From: Methylocystaceae bacterium
GTDB taxonomy: Bacteria; Pseudomonadota; Alphaproteobacteria; Rhizobiales; Beijerinckiaceae
Length of the DNA stretch: 64,000 bases
Assembly: GCA_009773555.1 (NCBI GenBank)
Contig: WSXZ01000010.1
Coordinates: 52,244-116,243, forward strand
Reading direction: 5' to 3'
How positions within the stretch are numbered: the first letter of the stretch is position 1; each line of letters begins with the position of its first letter. A program made the translations under genes and the position numbers. The notes below the pieces were generated by a model, which saw only the letters and a program-made list of their open reading frames with translations, was not told the origin of the DNA and did no database searches. Shown piece by piece: positions 35,853 through 44,203 of this stretch.

Positions 35853-38531
35853 ATGACCAAGTGGGTGTATAGTTTCAGCGCCGGTCGGTCTGAAGGATCG
35901 GCGTCGATGAAAGAGCTTTTGGGCGGCAAAGGGGCCAATCTGGCTGAAATGGCGGCGCTCGGACTGCCAGTGCCGCCCGGCTTCACCATCACCACCGAGG
36001 TCTGCGCCTATTTTTACGCCAACGGCAAGACCTTTCCCGCCGATCTCGCCGGGCAGGTCGACGCCGCGCTGGCCGATATCGGCCGCGTCGCCGGGCACGC
36101 CTTCGAAGACCCGCAGCAGCCGTTGCTCGTCTCGGTGCGTTCGGGCGCCCGCGCCTCAATGCCCGGGATGATGGACACGGTGCTCAATCTCGGTCTCAAC
36201 GACGAGACCGTGGAAGCGCTCGCGCGCAACGCTGGCGACGAACGCTTCGCATGGGATTGCTACCGACGCTTCATCGAAATGTATTCCTCCGTCGTGCTCG
36301 GCGTCGAACATCACCAGTTCGAGGACGCGCTGGAGAGAATCAAGGAGAGCAAGGGCTTCGCGCTCGATACGCAGCTGACGGCCGAGGATTGGCGCAAGGT
36401 CGCCGCGCAATACAAGGCGATCGTCGAACAGGCCGCCGGCAAGAGCTTCCCGCAGGATCCCCGTGAGCAATTGTGGGGCGCGATCAAGGCGGTGTTTTCA
36501 TCCTGGATGAACAATCGCGCCATCGTCTATCGCGGCCTGCATAACATTCCCGAAAGCTGGGGCACCGCGGTCAGTATTCAGGCGATGGTGTTTGGCAATA
36601 TGGGCGCGCAATCGGCGACCGGCGTCGCCTTTACGCGCAACCCTTCGACCGGCGTGCGCGAGCTCTATGGCGAATATCTCATGAATGCGCAGGGCGAAGA
36701 CGTCGTCGCCGGCATTCGCACGCCGCAACCGATCGCTCAGTCCGCGAGCCACGCCTCCGGTTTCGAAAAGATTTCGCTTGAGGCGGCGATGCCGGCGATC
36801 TTCGCCGAATTCAAGGGCTACGCCGACAAGCTCGAACGCCATTTCCGCGACATGCAGGATATGGAGTTCACGGTTGAGCGCGGGAAATTATGGATGCTGC
36901 AGACTCGCGCCGGCAAACGCACGGCGCGCGCGGCGCTCAAACTCGCGGTCGACATGGCCCGCGAAGGCCTCATCGGCAAAGATGAGGCGATCACGCGCGT
37001 CGAGCCGCAGTCGCTCGAACAATTGCTGCATCCCACGATCGATCCCGCGGCGAAGCGCAATATTCTCGCCACGGGTCTGCCCGCCTCGCCCGGCGCGGCT
37101 GTCGGCGAAATCGTCTTCGATCCGGAGGAGGCCGCGAAGCTCGCCTCGAACGGACGCAAGATCATCCTCGTGCGCATCGAGACGAGTCCCGAAGACATCA
37201 CCGGCATGCATGGGGCGGAAGGCATTCTCACCGCGCGCGGCGGCATGACCTCGCACGCCGCCGTCGTGGCGCGCGGCATGGGCAAGCCCTGCGTCACCGG
37301 CGCCGGCGCGCTGCGCATCGACTATGAGGACCAGAGCTTTACCGTCGCCGGCAAGCGCTTCGGCAAGGGCGATCGCATCACCATCGACGGGTCCGCCGGG
37401 CAGGTGATCGCCGGCGAAGTGAAGATGCAGCGGCCGGAGCTCACCGGCGAATTCGCCGTGCTGATGTCCTGGGCGGACCAGAAACGGCGGCTCAAGATTC
37501 GCGCCAATGCCGAAACGCCGTCAGATGCGCGCGCCGCCCGCCGTTTCGGCGCCGAGGGCATTGGCCTCGCGCGCACCGAGCACATGTTTTTCGAGGGCGA
37601 GCGCATTGTCGCGGTGCGCGAGATGATCCTCGCCGACGACGCCGAAGGACGCCGCCTCGCGCTGGCGAAACTGCTGCCGATGCAGCGCGAGGACTTCAAG
37701 CAGCTGTTTGAGATCATGTCGGGCCTGCCGGTCACGATCCGTCTGCTCGATCCGCCGCTGCATGAGTTTTTGCCGCATTCGGATGCCGAGATCGCCGCCG
37801 TGGCGCGGGCGATGGGCGCCGATCCGGTGAAACTGCGCCGCCGCGCCGCGCAGCTTTCCGAGTTCAATCCGATGCTCGGCTTTCGCGGCGTGCGGCTCGC
37901 CGTCATCTTCCCCGAGATCGTCGACATGCAGGCGCGGGCGATCTTCGAGGCGGCGATCGAAGCCTCTCTATCGACCGGCGAACCCGTCGACATCGAGATC
38001 ATGGCGCCGCTCGTCTTCACACGCGCGGAACTCGATCTCGTCAAGGCGCGCGTCGCCGAAATGGCGAAGCTCGTCGAGGGCGAGACTGGGATCAGGCCGA
38101 ACTACCACGTCGGCACGATGATCGAATTGCCGCGCGCGGCGCTGCGCGCCGGCGACATCGCGCCATCGGCGGATTTCTTCTCCTTCGGCACCAACGACCT
38201 GACGCAAACGACGCTCGGCATTTCGCGCGACGATTCGGGCTCCTTCCTCAACGCCTATCTTGAAAAGGGGCTGTTGCCGGCCGACCCTTTCGTGACGATC
38301 GATCAGGAAGGCGTCGGCGAGCTTGTGGAGATCGGCTGCAAACGCGCCCGCGCCGCGAACCCGACGATTACGCTCGGCGTCTGCGGCGAGCATGGCGGCG
38401 ATCCGGTTTCCGTCGCCTTCTTCGACAAGATCGGCTTCGACTATGTGTCCTGTTCGCCGTTCCGCGTGCCAATCGCGCGGCTCGCCGCCGCCCAGGCGGC
38501 GCTCGGCGAGAAGGCGTCAAGCACGGCGTGA
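35853..38531 (+). CDS. ppdK: Pyruvate phosphate dikinase
   Basis: ATG 35853 (MTKWVYSFSAGRSEGSA) is the conserved start, after GAAATAGG; the open frame upstream overlaps the promoter region. The 892-residue enzyme has an N-terminal ATP-grasp domain (KELLGGKGANLAEMAALGLPVPPGFT, MPGMMDTVLNLGLND, about 22-310), the phosphohistidine domain with GGMTSHAAVVARGMGKPCV (His near 467), and the PEP/pyruvate TIM barrel (TEHMFFEG, about 600; FSFGTNDLTQTTLGISRDD, about 778). It interconverts pyruvate and PEP, linking the serine-cycle PEP pool to pyruvate. Length and motifs are complete. Confidence 0.95.
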   Translation: MTKWVYSFSAGRSEGSASMKELLGGKGANLAEMAALGLPVPPGFTITTEVCAYFYANGKTFPADLAGQVDAALADIGRVAGHAFEDPQQPLLVSVRSGARASMPGMMDTVLNLGLNDETVEALARNAGDERFAWDCYRRFIEMYSSVVLGVEHHQFEDALERIKESKGFALDTQLTAEDWRKVAAQYKAIVEQAAGKSFPQDPREQLWGAIKAVFSSWMNNRAIVYRGLHNIPESWGTAVSIQAMVFGNMGAQSATGVAFTRNPSTGVRELYGEYLMNAQGEDVVAGIRTPQPIAQSASHASGFEKISLEAAMPAIFAEFKGYADKLERHFRDMQDMEFTVERGKLWMLQTRAGKRTARAALKLAVDMAREGLIGKDEAITRVEPQSLEQLLHPTIDPAAKRNILATGLPASPGAAVGEIVFDPEEAAKLASNGRKIILVRIETSPEDITGMHGAEGILTARGGMTSHAAVVARGMGKPCVTGAGALRIDYEDQSFTVAGKRFGKGDRITIDGSAGQVIAGEVKMQRPELTGEFAVLMSWADQKRRLKIRANAETPSDARAARRFGAEGIGLARTEHMFFEGERIVAVREMILADDAEGRRLALAKLLPMQREDFKQLFEIMSGLPVTIRLLDPPLHEFLPHSDAEIAAVARAMGADPVKLRRRAAQLSEFNPMLGFRGVRLAVIFPEIVDMQARAIFEAAIEASLSTGEPVDIEIMAPLVFTRAELDLVKARVAEMAKLVEGETGIRPNYHVGTMIELPRAALRAGDIAPSADFFSFGTNDLTQTTLGISRDDSGSFLNAYLEKGLLPADPFVTIDQEGVGELVEIGCKRARAANPTITLGVCGEHGGDPVSVAFFDKIGFDYVSCSPFRVPIARLAAAQAALGEKASSTA

Positions 38532-38561
38532 TCGCCTAGAAGAGCGGAGGCGCCGTTACGC

Positions 38562-38671
38562 CGTCATGGCCGGGCTTGTCCCGGCCATCCACGTGTCAAC
38601 ATTGCATGCGCCTTGCAGCCATTGCCGAACCTCCCGGCGTGGACGCCCCCGCGACACGCGCGGGCATGACG
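38562..38671. repeat. 110-bp two-armed palindromic element after ppdK
   Basis: The left arm starts CGTCATGGCCGGG, with the stem ATGGCCGGG/CCCGGCCAT (38566-38574 and 38580-38588), and ends ATCCACG. The right arm (38638-38671) is the inverse: CGTGGACG...CGCGGGCATGACG. The GTCATGGCCGGG...CCCGGCCATCCACG unit is a common Rhizobiales-type intergenic repeat (family knowledge). It fills most of the gap between convergent ppdK and the cyclic-nucleotide-binding gene and may terminate both. Confidence 0.75.
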
Positions 38672-38700
38672 CAGGAGAGAGCCGCTCGGGCGCCGTTCCC

Positions 38701-39372
38701 TCACGCGCTCTCCAGTTCCTCGCTGCGGTGATTCATCTCGAAGCGGCGCACGATCAGCCGCACGAGATACAGGCCGAATTCGGGGTTTTGAAAATAGAGC
38801 TGTTCGAACTGCTCGTAGGTGATGACGAGCAAACTGACGTCGCTCTTGCAGCGCGCCGTCGCGGTGCGTTTGCCGTTTGTCGTAAATAGCGCCATCTCGC
38901 CGAAAATGGCGCCGGGCGAGAGAAGCGCGCCGCGTTCGACGATTTCGACTTGTCCTTCGACGACGACGAAGGCCTCGTCGGCTGCGTCGCCCTTCATGAA
39001 GACCGCTTCGCCGCGTCGCAGCGTGCGCGGATGCATGAAGGGCTTCAGCCATTCGATGTTCAGGTCGGTGCCGTTGGCTACGCGCACGCTGGCGATGAGC
39101 TTGCGCATTTCGCGCATGCGGGTGAAATTGAGCGGCAGGTTGATGGCATGTTTGGCGATCGTCGGCGGGCTGCCGATGATGAGCCCCAAGGTCACGCCCA
39201 GCACATTGCCGAGCATCGCGGTGATGCGCAGCGGAATCATCCGCTTCATGTAAGCGGCGCCGACGACCGTCGACGCTTCCGCCCAGGCGAGCGCCGTCAG
39301 CGCCACCCCGCCGACGGTCTTTCCCGTATCCGACGCGGCCCAACTCATGAGCGTATCGATCAGTTCGGACAT
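38701..39372 (-). CDS. Cyclic-nucleotide-binding (Crp-like) domain protein with membrane helices
   Basis: ATG 39372 (MSELIDTLMSWAASDTGKT) is preferred; AAGGA lies about ten bases upstream of it and directly touches an earlier ATG. The 223-residue protein has two to three hydrophobic segments in the first 75 residues (GVALTALAWAEASTVVGAAYM, ITAMLGNVLGVTLGLIIG). A cNMP-binding beta barrel follows (about 105-205, MKGDAADEAFVVVEGQVEIV and the cassette GAIFGEMALFTTNGKRTATARC). No DNA-binding helix-turn-helix is present, so it is not a Crp regulator. It may sense a nucleotide at the membrane. Confidence 0.8.
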   Translation of the reverse strand: MSELIDTLMSWAASDTGKTVGGVALTALAWAEASTVVGAAYMKRMIPLRITAMLGNVLGVTLGLIIGSPPTIAKHAINLPLNFTRMREMRKLIASVRVANGTDLNIEWLKPFMHPRTLRRGEAVFMKGDAADEAFVVVEGQVEIVERGALLSPGAIFGEMALFTTNGKRTATARCKSDVSLLVITYEQFEQLYFQNPEFGLYLVRLIVRRFEMNHRSEELESA

Positions 39373-39479
39373 TGCAGCTTCCATCCTTACGCCGCGCTTA
39401 ACCTTTGCGCGCAACCAAGACAAGCGATCAAAAAGCGTGCGGGACTGGACTTTCCCATGCGCTTTCGCACATTCGCTCC

Positions 39480-39896
39480 ATGCGACAAACGAGCCGAATC
39501 CTGCGGATCGACACATCCGGGCGCGGATTTTACGAATTTACCGAGGCGGTCCGCGACTTTACGCGCGCCGCGCGCATGACGCAGGGGCTGGCGACGGCGT
39601 TCTGCCGCCACACGTCCGCGTCGCTGCTCATTCAGGAAAACGCCGATCCCACCGTGCTGCGCGATCTCGAATCCGTCTTCGCAAGGCTCGCGCCCGAAGG
39701 CGCAAATTACGCCCATGATACGGAAGGCGCCGACGACATGCCGGCGCATATCCGCGCCGCGCTCACCCAGACGCAGCTCTCGATTCCTCTCATTGGCGGC
39801 GCGCTGGCGCTTGGAACTTGGCAGGGCGTCTTTCTTTTCGAGCACCGCCGGCGGCCGCACCGGCGCGAGGTCGCCCTGCATCTGATCGGCGAATGA
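39480..39896 (+). CDS. YjbQ/UPF0047 family protein
   Basis: ATG 39480 gives 138 residues: MRQTSRILRIDTSGRGFYEFTEAV, then GLATAFCRHTSASLLIQENADPTVLRDLE and GTWQGVFLFEHRRRPHRREVALHLIG. The HTSASL, ENADP and GTWQ(G)-LFEHR motifs define the family, whose members form trimers and have weak thiamine-phosphate synthase activity. Real role uncertain. It is divergent from the cyclic-nucleotide-binding gene. Confidence 0.9.
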   Translation: MRQTSRILRIDTSGRGFYEFTEAVRDFTRAARMTQGLATAFCRHTSASLLIQENADPTVLRDLESVFARLAPEGANYAHDTEGADDMPAHIRAALTQTQLSIPLIGGALALGTWQGVFLFEHRRRPHRREVALHLIGE

Positions 39897-40040
39897 TCGC
39901 ACGCTGCGTCATTCTGGCACGATCGCGGCGCCGCGCCGGCAACGGTTCCGCAAGGCTAATGAACGATAAGATTTTACGAAGGATCGCATCCGGGGCGGAG
40001 CGACGCAAATCGCGGCGCCTTGCCAGACGCGCCGTCGCAC

Positions 40041-41330
40041 ATGGATCAGTCTATGCGTCGTCAGTCGAGAACGCGTTTCGTGCGCAGAGGGGTTGCGCCC
40101 TGGGTTTTCAGCGTAACGGCGCCCTGGGCGCTCGGCGTCGGCATGCTGGTCTCCTTCACCGCGGTCGCCGGGCAGGACCCCGTCGCCGACTGGCGCGTTT
40201 CTCCGCTCGCGGCGCGCGCGCCAGGGGCGCTGACGCTCGGCTTCAGCGAGGCGGCAAGCGGCGATTACGGGTTCTATGGCCCCAGCCGCGCCCAGATTCA
40301 GCAGGCGCGCCTCAACGTCGGCGGCCCAGAGGAGGGCGCAGTCGCCGACGAGCGCGAGCCGCATGTCGATCTCAAGCCCGATGTGAAGCATTTTCCTCAG
40401 GTCGATCGGCGGCATAAGGGCGATCCGGTGGTCGCCATGCGGCCCGGTTTCGAGACGCGCCGGCCGCAACCGGCGAATTTAGGGCTGAGCGAATCGCCGC
40501 CGCTCTCCTTCGGCCTCGATGGCAAGTCGACTCGGCCGACGGCGACGCCGCTTGCGCCTCGCGGCAAAACCCCGGGCGACGAAGCGCTCGAAGAGGCGGA
40601 CGCGGGCTCGGCCCCGGAGCCGGCGACGACGCAAAAGTCGATGGCGGCCGCTTCGCCGGCGCAAAGCTCATCGATCTCGACGCCGACGGGGGCCGATGCG
40701 CCCCGCGACCTCGGGCGGGAGGCGCTGACCGAACGCGCCCTTCATGGCGCATCTCCGCAGACGCCGCGCGCCGTCGCGCTGGGCTCCTCGACGCCGGCGC
40801 TGCCGGACGCCGTGCCCATCGAAGTGTCGTCTTTCCCCGGCGCGACGCTGGCGCTGTCGACGCCAGGCAAGGAATTGAGCGCGTCACGTCCGGATTATGC
40901 CGCTTCGATTGATCCGGAAAAGCTTGGCCGCGAGGCCCGCTGCCTGGCGGAAGCCGTCTATTTCGAGGCCCGCAGCGAGCCCGAGGCGGGGCAGGCGGCC
41001 GTCGCGCAGGTCGTGCTCAACCGCGTCCAGAGCGGGCTTTATCCTGCAAGCGTCTGCGGCGTCGTTTATCAGAACCGCTATCGCTATCGCGGCTGCCAGT
41101 TCTCCTTCGCCTGCGAGGGCAAGTCGCTCCGCATCACCGAAGGCGACGCCTGGGAACAAGCGGTGCGCGTCGCCAAGGAGGTCATGGTTGGTCGAACCTA
41201 CATCTCCGACGTCGGCCGTTCGACGCATTACCACGCCAATTACGCCCATCCGCGCTGGGCGCGCGCGCTCAGAAAGATGGACGTCATCGGCAGGCATATT
41301 TTCTACCGCCTGAAGCCGGGACAGACCTAA
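40041..41330 (+). CDS. SleB-type cell wall hydrolase
   Basis: ATG 40041 gives 429 residues with an Arg-rich start and one membrane segment (about 16-38, WVFSVTAPWALGVGMLVSFTAVAG). A long Pro/Ala/Thr-rich, low-complexity middle follows. The Hydrolase_2 (SleB) domain lies near 300-425: GREARCLAEAVYFEARSEPEAGQAAVAQVVLNRV (in outline) with the catalytic Glu of EARSE, FACEGKS, and STHYHANYAHPRWA. It should act on peptidoglycan from the membrane. An 88-bp piece of its linker (40813-40900) is duplicated at 42251-42338. Confidence 0.87.
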   Translation: MDQSMRRQSRTRFVRRGVAPWVFSVTAPWALGVGMLVSFTAVAGQDPVADWRVSPLAARAPGALTLGFSEAASGDYGFYGPSRAQIQQARLNVGGPEEGAVADEREPHVDLKPDVKHFPQVDRRHKGDPVVAMRPGFETRRPQPANLGLSESPPLSFGLDGKSTRPTATPLAPRGKTPGDEALEEADAGSAPEPATTQKSMAAASPAQSSSISTPTGADAPRDLGREALTERALHGASPQTPRAVALGSSTPALPDAVPIEVSSFPGATLALSTPGKELSASRPDYAASIDPEKLGREARCLAEAVYFEARSEPEAGQAAVAQVVLNRVQSGLYPASVCGVVYQNRYRYRGCQFSFACEGKSLRITEGDAWEQAVRVAKEVMVGRTYISDVGRSTHYHANYAHPRWARALRKMDVIGRHIFYRLKPGQT

Positions 41331-41499
41331 GACGTGTAGCGCGGCAAAACGAACGGCCTCTCGCGACAAACCAAATGGCCGCACCCTGAAAGCGCGGCGG
41401 AGACTTTGCGGCCTCTGCGCGAACTGCGGAGAATTTAGCGCGCCGAGGTCATCGCATGTCGTCGCATGAAGCGCTTCCCGACCAAACGAAGGGTTATCA

Positions 41500-42210
41500 G
41501 TGATTCCGTGGACCCTGCTCGACACGGCGCCGATACCCGGCGGCGAGGGTGAACTCCGCCTCAAGCGTCGCGGCGCAGAATTCTCCATCATGTTGGGCAA
41601 TATCGAACTAATGAACAGTCGCCTCAGTGGCTCGGAGGAGGCGCTCGCCACGCTCTCTTGCGAGAGAATTCAGGCGCGCCCACAGCCGTGCGTTCTGATC
41701 GGCGGGCTGGGGATGGGCTTCACGCTGCGCGCCGCGCTCGCTGTCCTCGGCGCGAAAGCGCGGATCGTTGTCGCCGAACTCATTCCGGCGGTCGTGGCCT
41801 GGGCGCGCGGTCCGATGGCGGAAGTCTTCGGCGCCAGCCTGACGGATCCGCGCGTCAGCATCGAGGAAGCGGATGTTGGGCGCCTGATCCGGTCTGGCCG
41901 CTCGACGTATGACGCAATTCTTCTCGATGTCGATAATGGCCCCGAGGGCCTGACTCGCGAAGCCAATGACAAACTTTACGATATTGAAGGATTGAGGGCG
42001 GCCCGCAAGGCGCTGCGCCATGACGGGGTGTTGGCCGTCTGGTCATCGGGGCCGGATCGGAATTTCACATCGCGCCTTCGCAAAGCCGGGTTCCATGTGG
42101 ATGAAGTCATGGTGCGCGCCAACGGCCAGCGTGGCGGCGCCCGGCACGTCATCTGGATCGCGACGAGTCTCGGTTCGGCACCTCAGACGCCACAGCAAGC
42201 CAATCTTTAA
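41500..42210 (+). CDS. Spermidine-synthase-like methyltransferase-fold protein
   Basis: GTG 41500 follows GAAGGG. The 236-residue protein has the SAM/dcSAM nucleotide motif CVLIGGLGMGFTLRAALAVLG (64-84), IVVAELIPAVVAWARGPM (about 90-107) and YDAILLDVDNGPEGLTREAN (about 136-155), the spermidine-synthase-like pattern. The N-terminal beta domain is short, so it is probably not a true polyamine synthase. It sits between the SleB gene and the duplicated SleB fragment, at the left edge of the rearranged patch. Confidence 0.75.
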   Translation: MIPWTLLDTAPIPGGEGELRLKRRGAEFSIMLGNIELMNSRLSGSEEALATLSCERIQARPQPCVLIGGLGMGFTLRAALAVLGAKARIVVAELIPAVVAWARGPMAEVFGASLTDPRVSIEEADVGRLIRSGRSTYDAILLDVDNGPEGLTREANDKLYDIEGLRAARKALRHDGVLAVWSSGPDRNFTSRLRKAGFHVDEVMVRANGQRGGARHVIWIATSLGSAPQTPQQANL

Positions 42211-42250
42211 CTGAAGCCGAAATCGGCAGCGTCCGCTCCCGTAACGGCTG

Positions 42251-42338
42251 TGCCGATCGAAGTGTCGTCTTTCCCCGGCGCGACGCTGGCGCTGTCGACG
42301 CCAGGCAAGGCGTTGAGCGCGTCACGTCCGGACTATGC
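42251..42338 (+). repeat. 88-bp direct copy of the SleB linker segment
   Basis: This stretch matches 40813-40900 at about 84 of 88 positions in the same orientation, 1438 bp apart. It breaks off abruptly at TATGC on the right. It has no start or ribosome site and is not part of a larger frame. It lies in the 346-bp gap 42211-42556, which is otherwise empty apart from the leader of the next gene. Confidence 0.9.
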
Positions 42339-42556
42339 TTCGCGGCCAAGAGCGGACATTTTCTTGCGGTCTGGGCTTCACGCAAAATTTTGAATGAGCG
42401 GCGAAAGCGTTGTCGTCCAACTCGCCTCCCGCCGTTGCGTTTCCCGCGCCGTCGTGGGCTGGAACAAGCAAAGCGGGGCTCGCGTTACAGGGGTGGACGT
42501 TGGGGTTTTTTTGTCGAACCAGGACTTGGCTGAGCCTGGACGAAGGAGTTCTACCA

Positions 42557-42946
42557 ATGACGAACTCACGCAAGATAGTTACTGCGACGCTCGCCGCCAC
42601 GATGGCAATCGGTATGCTGTCAATTTCCACCCCAGCTTCCGCATGGAGCCGCTGTGTCAGGGATGGGGGGCACCGCCAATTGGGCTACAACGTTATGGCG
42701 CCGGGCGCGGCGGCAAGCTCCCCGTATAGCTACGGCTATTACGGCTCCGCCAATCCGTCGGGGTCCGGCTATTATGGCTCTGGGAACATCGGCTATTACG
42801 GCGCCGCTTCTTCCGCGCCTGTCGCGAGTGAAGGATATTATTGTGCGACCAACGTGAAGACCTGCTTGCTCAACGAGCCCGGATGGCTCGGGACTGGTTG
42901 CTCCTGCAAAGTGTCGTTCGGCCGTGCAAGGGGGATCGTCGAATAG
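42557..42946 (+). CDS. Small exported Gly/Tyr/Ser-rich protein
   Basis: ATG 42557 follows GAAGGAG with 8-base spacing. The 129-residue precursor has a signal peptide (MTNSRKIVTATLAATMAIGMLSISTPASA). The middle contains repeats of the YYGS type (SYGYYGSANPSG, SGYYGSGNIGYYGAA), and four cysteines lie in the last third (YYCATNVKTCLL, GTGCSC). It looks like a secreted or surface structural peptide. Family not recognised. It stands in the rearranged patch between the two partial duplicates. Confidence 0.7.
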   Translation: MTNSRKIVTATLAATMAIGMLSISTPASAWSRCVRDGGHRQLGYNVMAPGAAASSPYSYGYYGSANPSGSGYYGSGNIGYYGAASSAPVASEGYYCATNVKTCLLNEPGWLGTGCSCKVSFGRARGIVE

Positions 42947-43163
42947 AGCGTAGCAGAGAAGCTGCGGCCGAGATAAGCAATCGGCCGCAGTGTTTCGATA
43001 AATTCTCGATAAGGAGACTTGGCTAAGTGTCGTAGCTTCTAGGACGACGACGGCGTCGCGGGGCGACGTCGCCGCCATTCCCAAAGGTCAAGCGCCTGCG
43101 CCGGTCGTCTTGGCAGGAATGCTGCTGATTTCCGCCGTAATGGTCTGGCGGCATGGGAGCGAG
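42947..43163. other. Intergenic stretch without a recognisable gene
   Basis: The part of the 42947-43613 gap left of the pabC fragment contains a short CGGCCGCAG-type repeat near 42961-42992 and a GC-rich palindromic GCGTCGCGGGGCGACGTC stretch (43050-43067). No coding frame with a ribosome site is convincing. The stretch from 43446 to 43613 is AT-richer and serves as leader to the next small gene. Confidence 0.4.
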
Positions 43164-43445
43164 AGGAGCCGCTTTTTCGGCTAGCCCGTCAATCGACGAG
43201 CCGCGCGCGAACGAGACCGCGCACCGAATTACCGAGAAAAAACTCTGATCGCGAAATGTCTTCGAGCTGCAGAATCGACTCGCGGGCGCGCCCTTGCGCG
43301 TGAGCGCCGCGCGCAGCGTGCCTGGCAGAAGGCCGCAGGACAGCGGCGGCGCGGTCAGCAAAACGTCGCCCTGAGGCGCGAAGAGGTTGCAGCGCGCCGC
43401 TTCGCAAAGCTCGTCGCGCTCGTTTTGAACGAGAACTTCATCGGC
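43164..43445 (-). pseudogene. Duplicated 3' fragment of pabC
   Basis: About 280 bp match 44177-44458, the last third of pabC plus its downstream bases, in the same orientation about 1013 bp away. On the minus strand it still reads LQLEDISRSEFFLGNSVRGL and ARLVD before the stop near 43193. A one-base loss (GCGCG-TGAGCG for GCGCGATGAGCG) and a three-base gain (near 43350) separate it from the intact copy. No 5' part of pabC is present. It is a dead duplication fragment. Confidence 0.85.
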
Positions 43446-43613
43446 CTCGCAGCCGCTACACAGGCCGGCGGCGACCGCCTTTCAGGGACAGCGCAGCCCT
43501 TAGTGCGCATCCATGGTGGGATATTCGATTGTAAACCGTTTCAAAGAGAGGTAATTTACGGTAGCTTAGTCGCTGAGCACATTGTGTTATCCGTATTATA
43601 TGAGGCTGGCCTT

Positions 43614-43943
43614 ATGCAATTTGAGGTCACAATTGAGTGTCGCACTGCGTCGCTTGTCGGAGATTCAGTCTCCCGCAGCCAGGAACTCGCCAACATTCTA
43701 ATCGCTGTCGCCGCGGATTTGTTGGACCAAGGCTTGGCGCCCGGCGCCCAACTGCCTTTGCGTGACCGCAACGGCCACTCTGTCGGAATAGCCCAACTGA
43801 CTGAACGCCCCCACATGCTCGCTTCCAGCTCGCCCCTAGAGCTGAACGCGGGAGCCGGCGCTGATCGTCTACGACAAACAGGCGGCCAAGCGCCGCCATT
43901 GCGTCGGAAGCTTTTGGTGACCAGACGCTTGCAGCGTGACTGA
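43614..43943 (+). CDS. Small hypothetical protein
   Basis: ATG 43614 follows TGAGG with 8-base spacing and gives 109 residues. The first 65 (MQFEVTIECRTASLVGDSV, then SQELANILIAVAADLLDQGL and LPLRDRNGHSVGIAQL) look like a compact alpha/beta domain of the kind found in short Rhizobiales proteins that end DINGN-VG-A. The C-terminal part is basic and irregular and may be read from unrelated DNA. The leader is more AT-rich than the surroundings. Expression is unproven. Confidence 0.45.
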   Translation: MQFEVTIECRTASLVGDSVSRSQELANILIAVAADLLDQGLAPGAQLPLRDRNGHSVGIAQLTERPHMLASSSPLELNAGAGADRLRQTGGQAPPLRRKLLVTRRLQRD

Positions 43944-44203
43944 TGCGCTGCACTGTGCTCCGCCAAACTCGACCCGCGACCAGTTCCTAAATCCCGCAAT
44001 CCCGCAGCCATTGTCGCGTTACATTTCTACCGCGGCCCTGGCCTGCGCCGATGGCATTTTCCCTGCGAACGCCGAAAGAACCAGAAGCGAGCGTGCGGGA
44101 CAACAAAGCGGCGACATTCGGCGGCGGGACGATTATCGGAATCCTGGGGGGTTGGGCGGCGCTAAGTTTCGGCTGGAGGAGCCGCTTTTCAGCCGCTAAT
44201 CCG

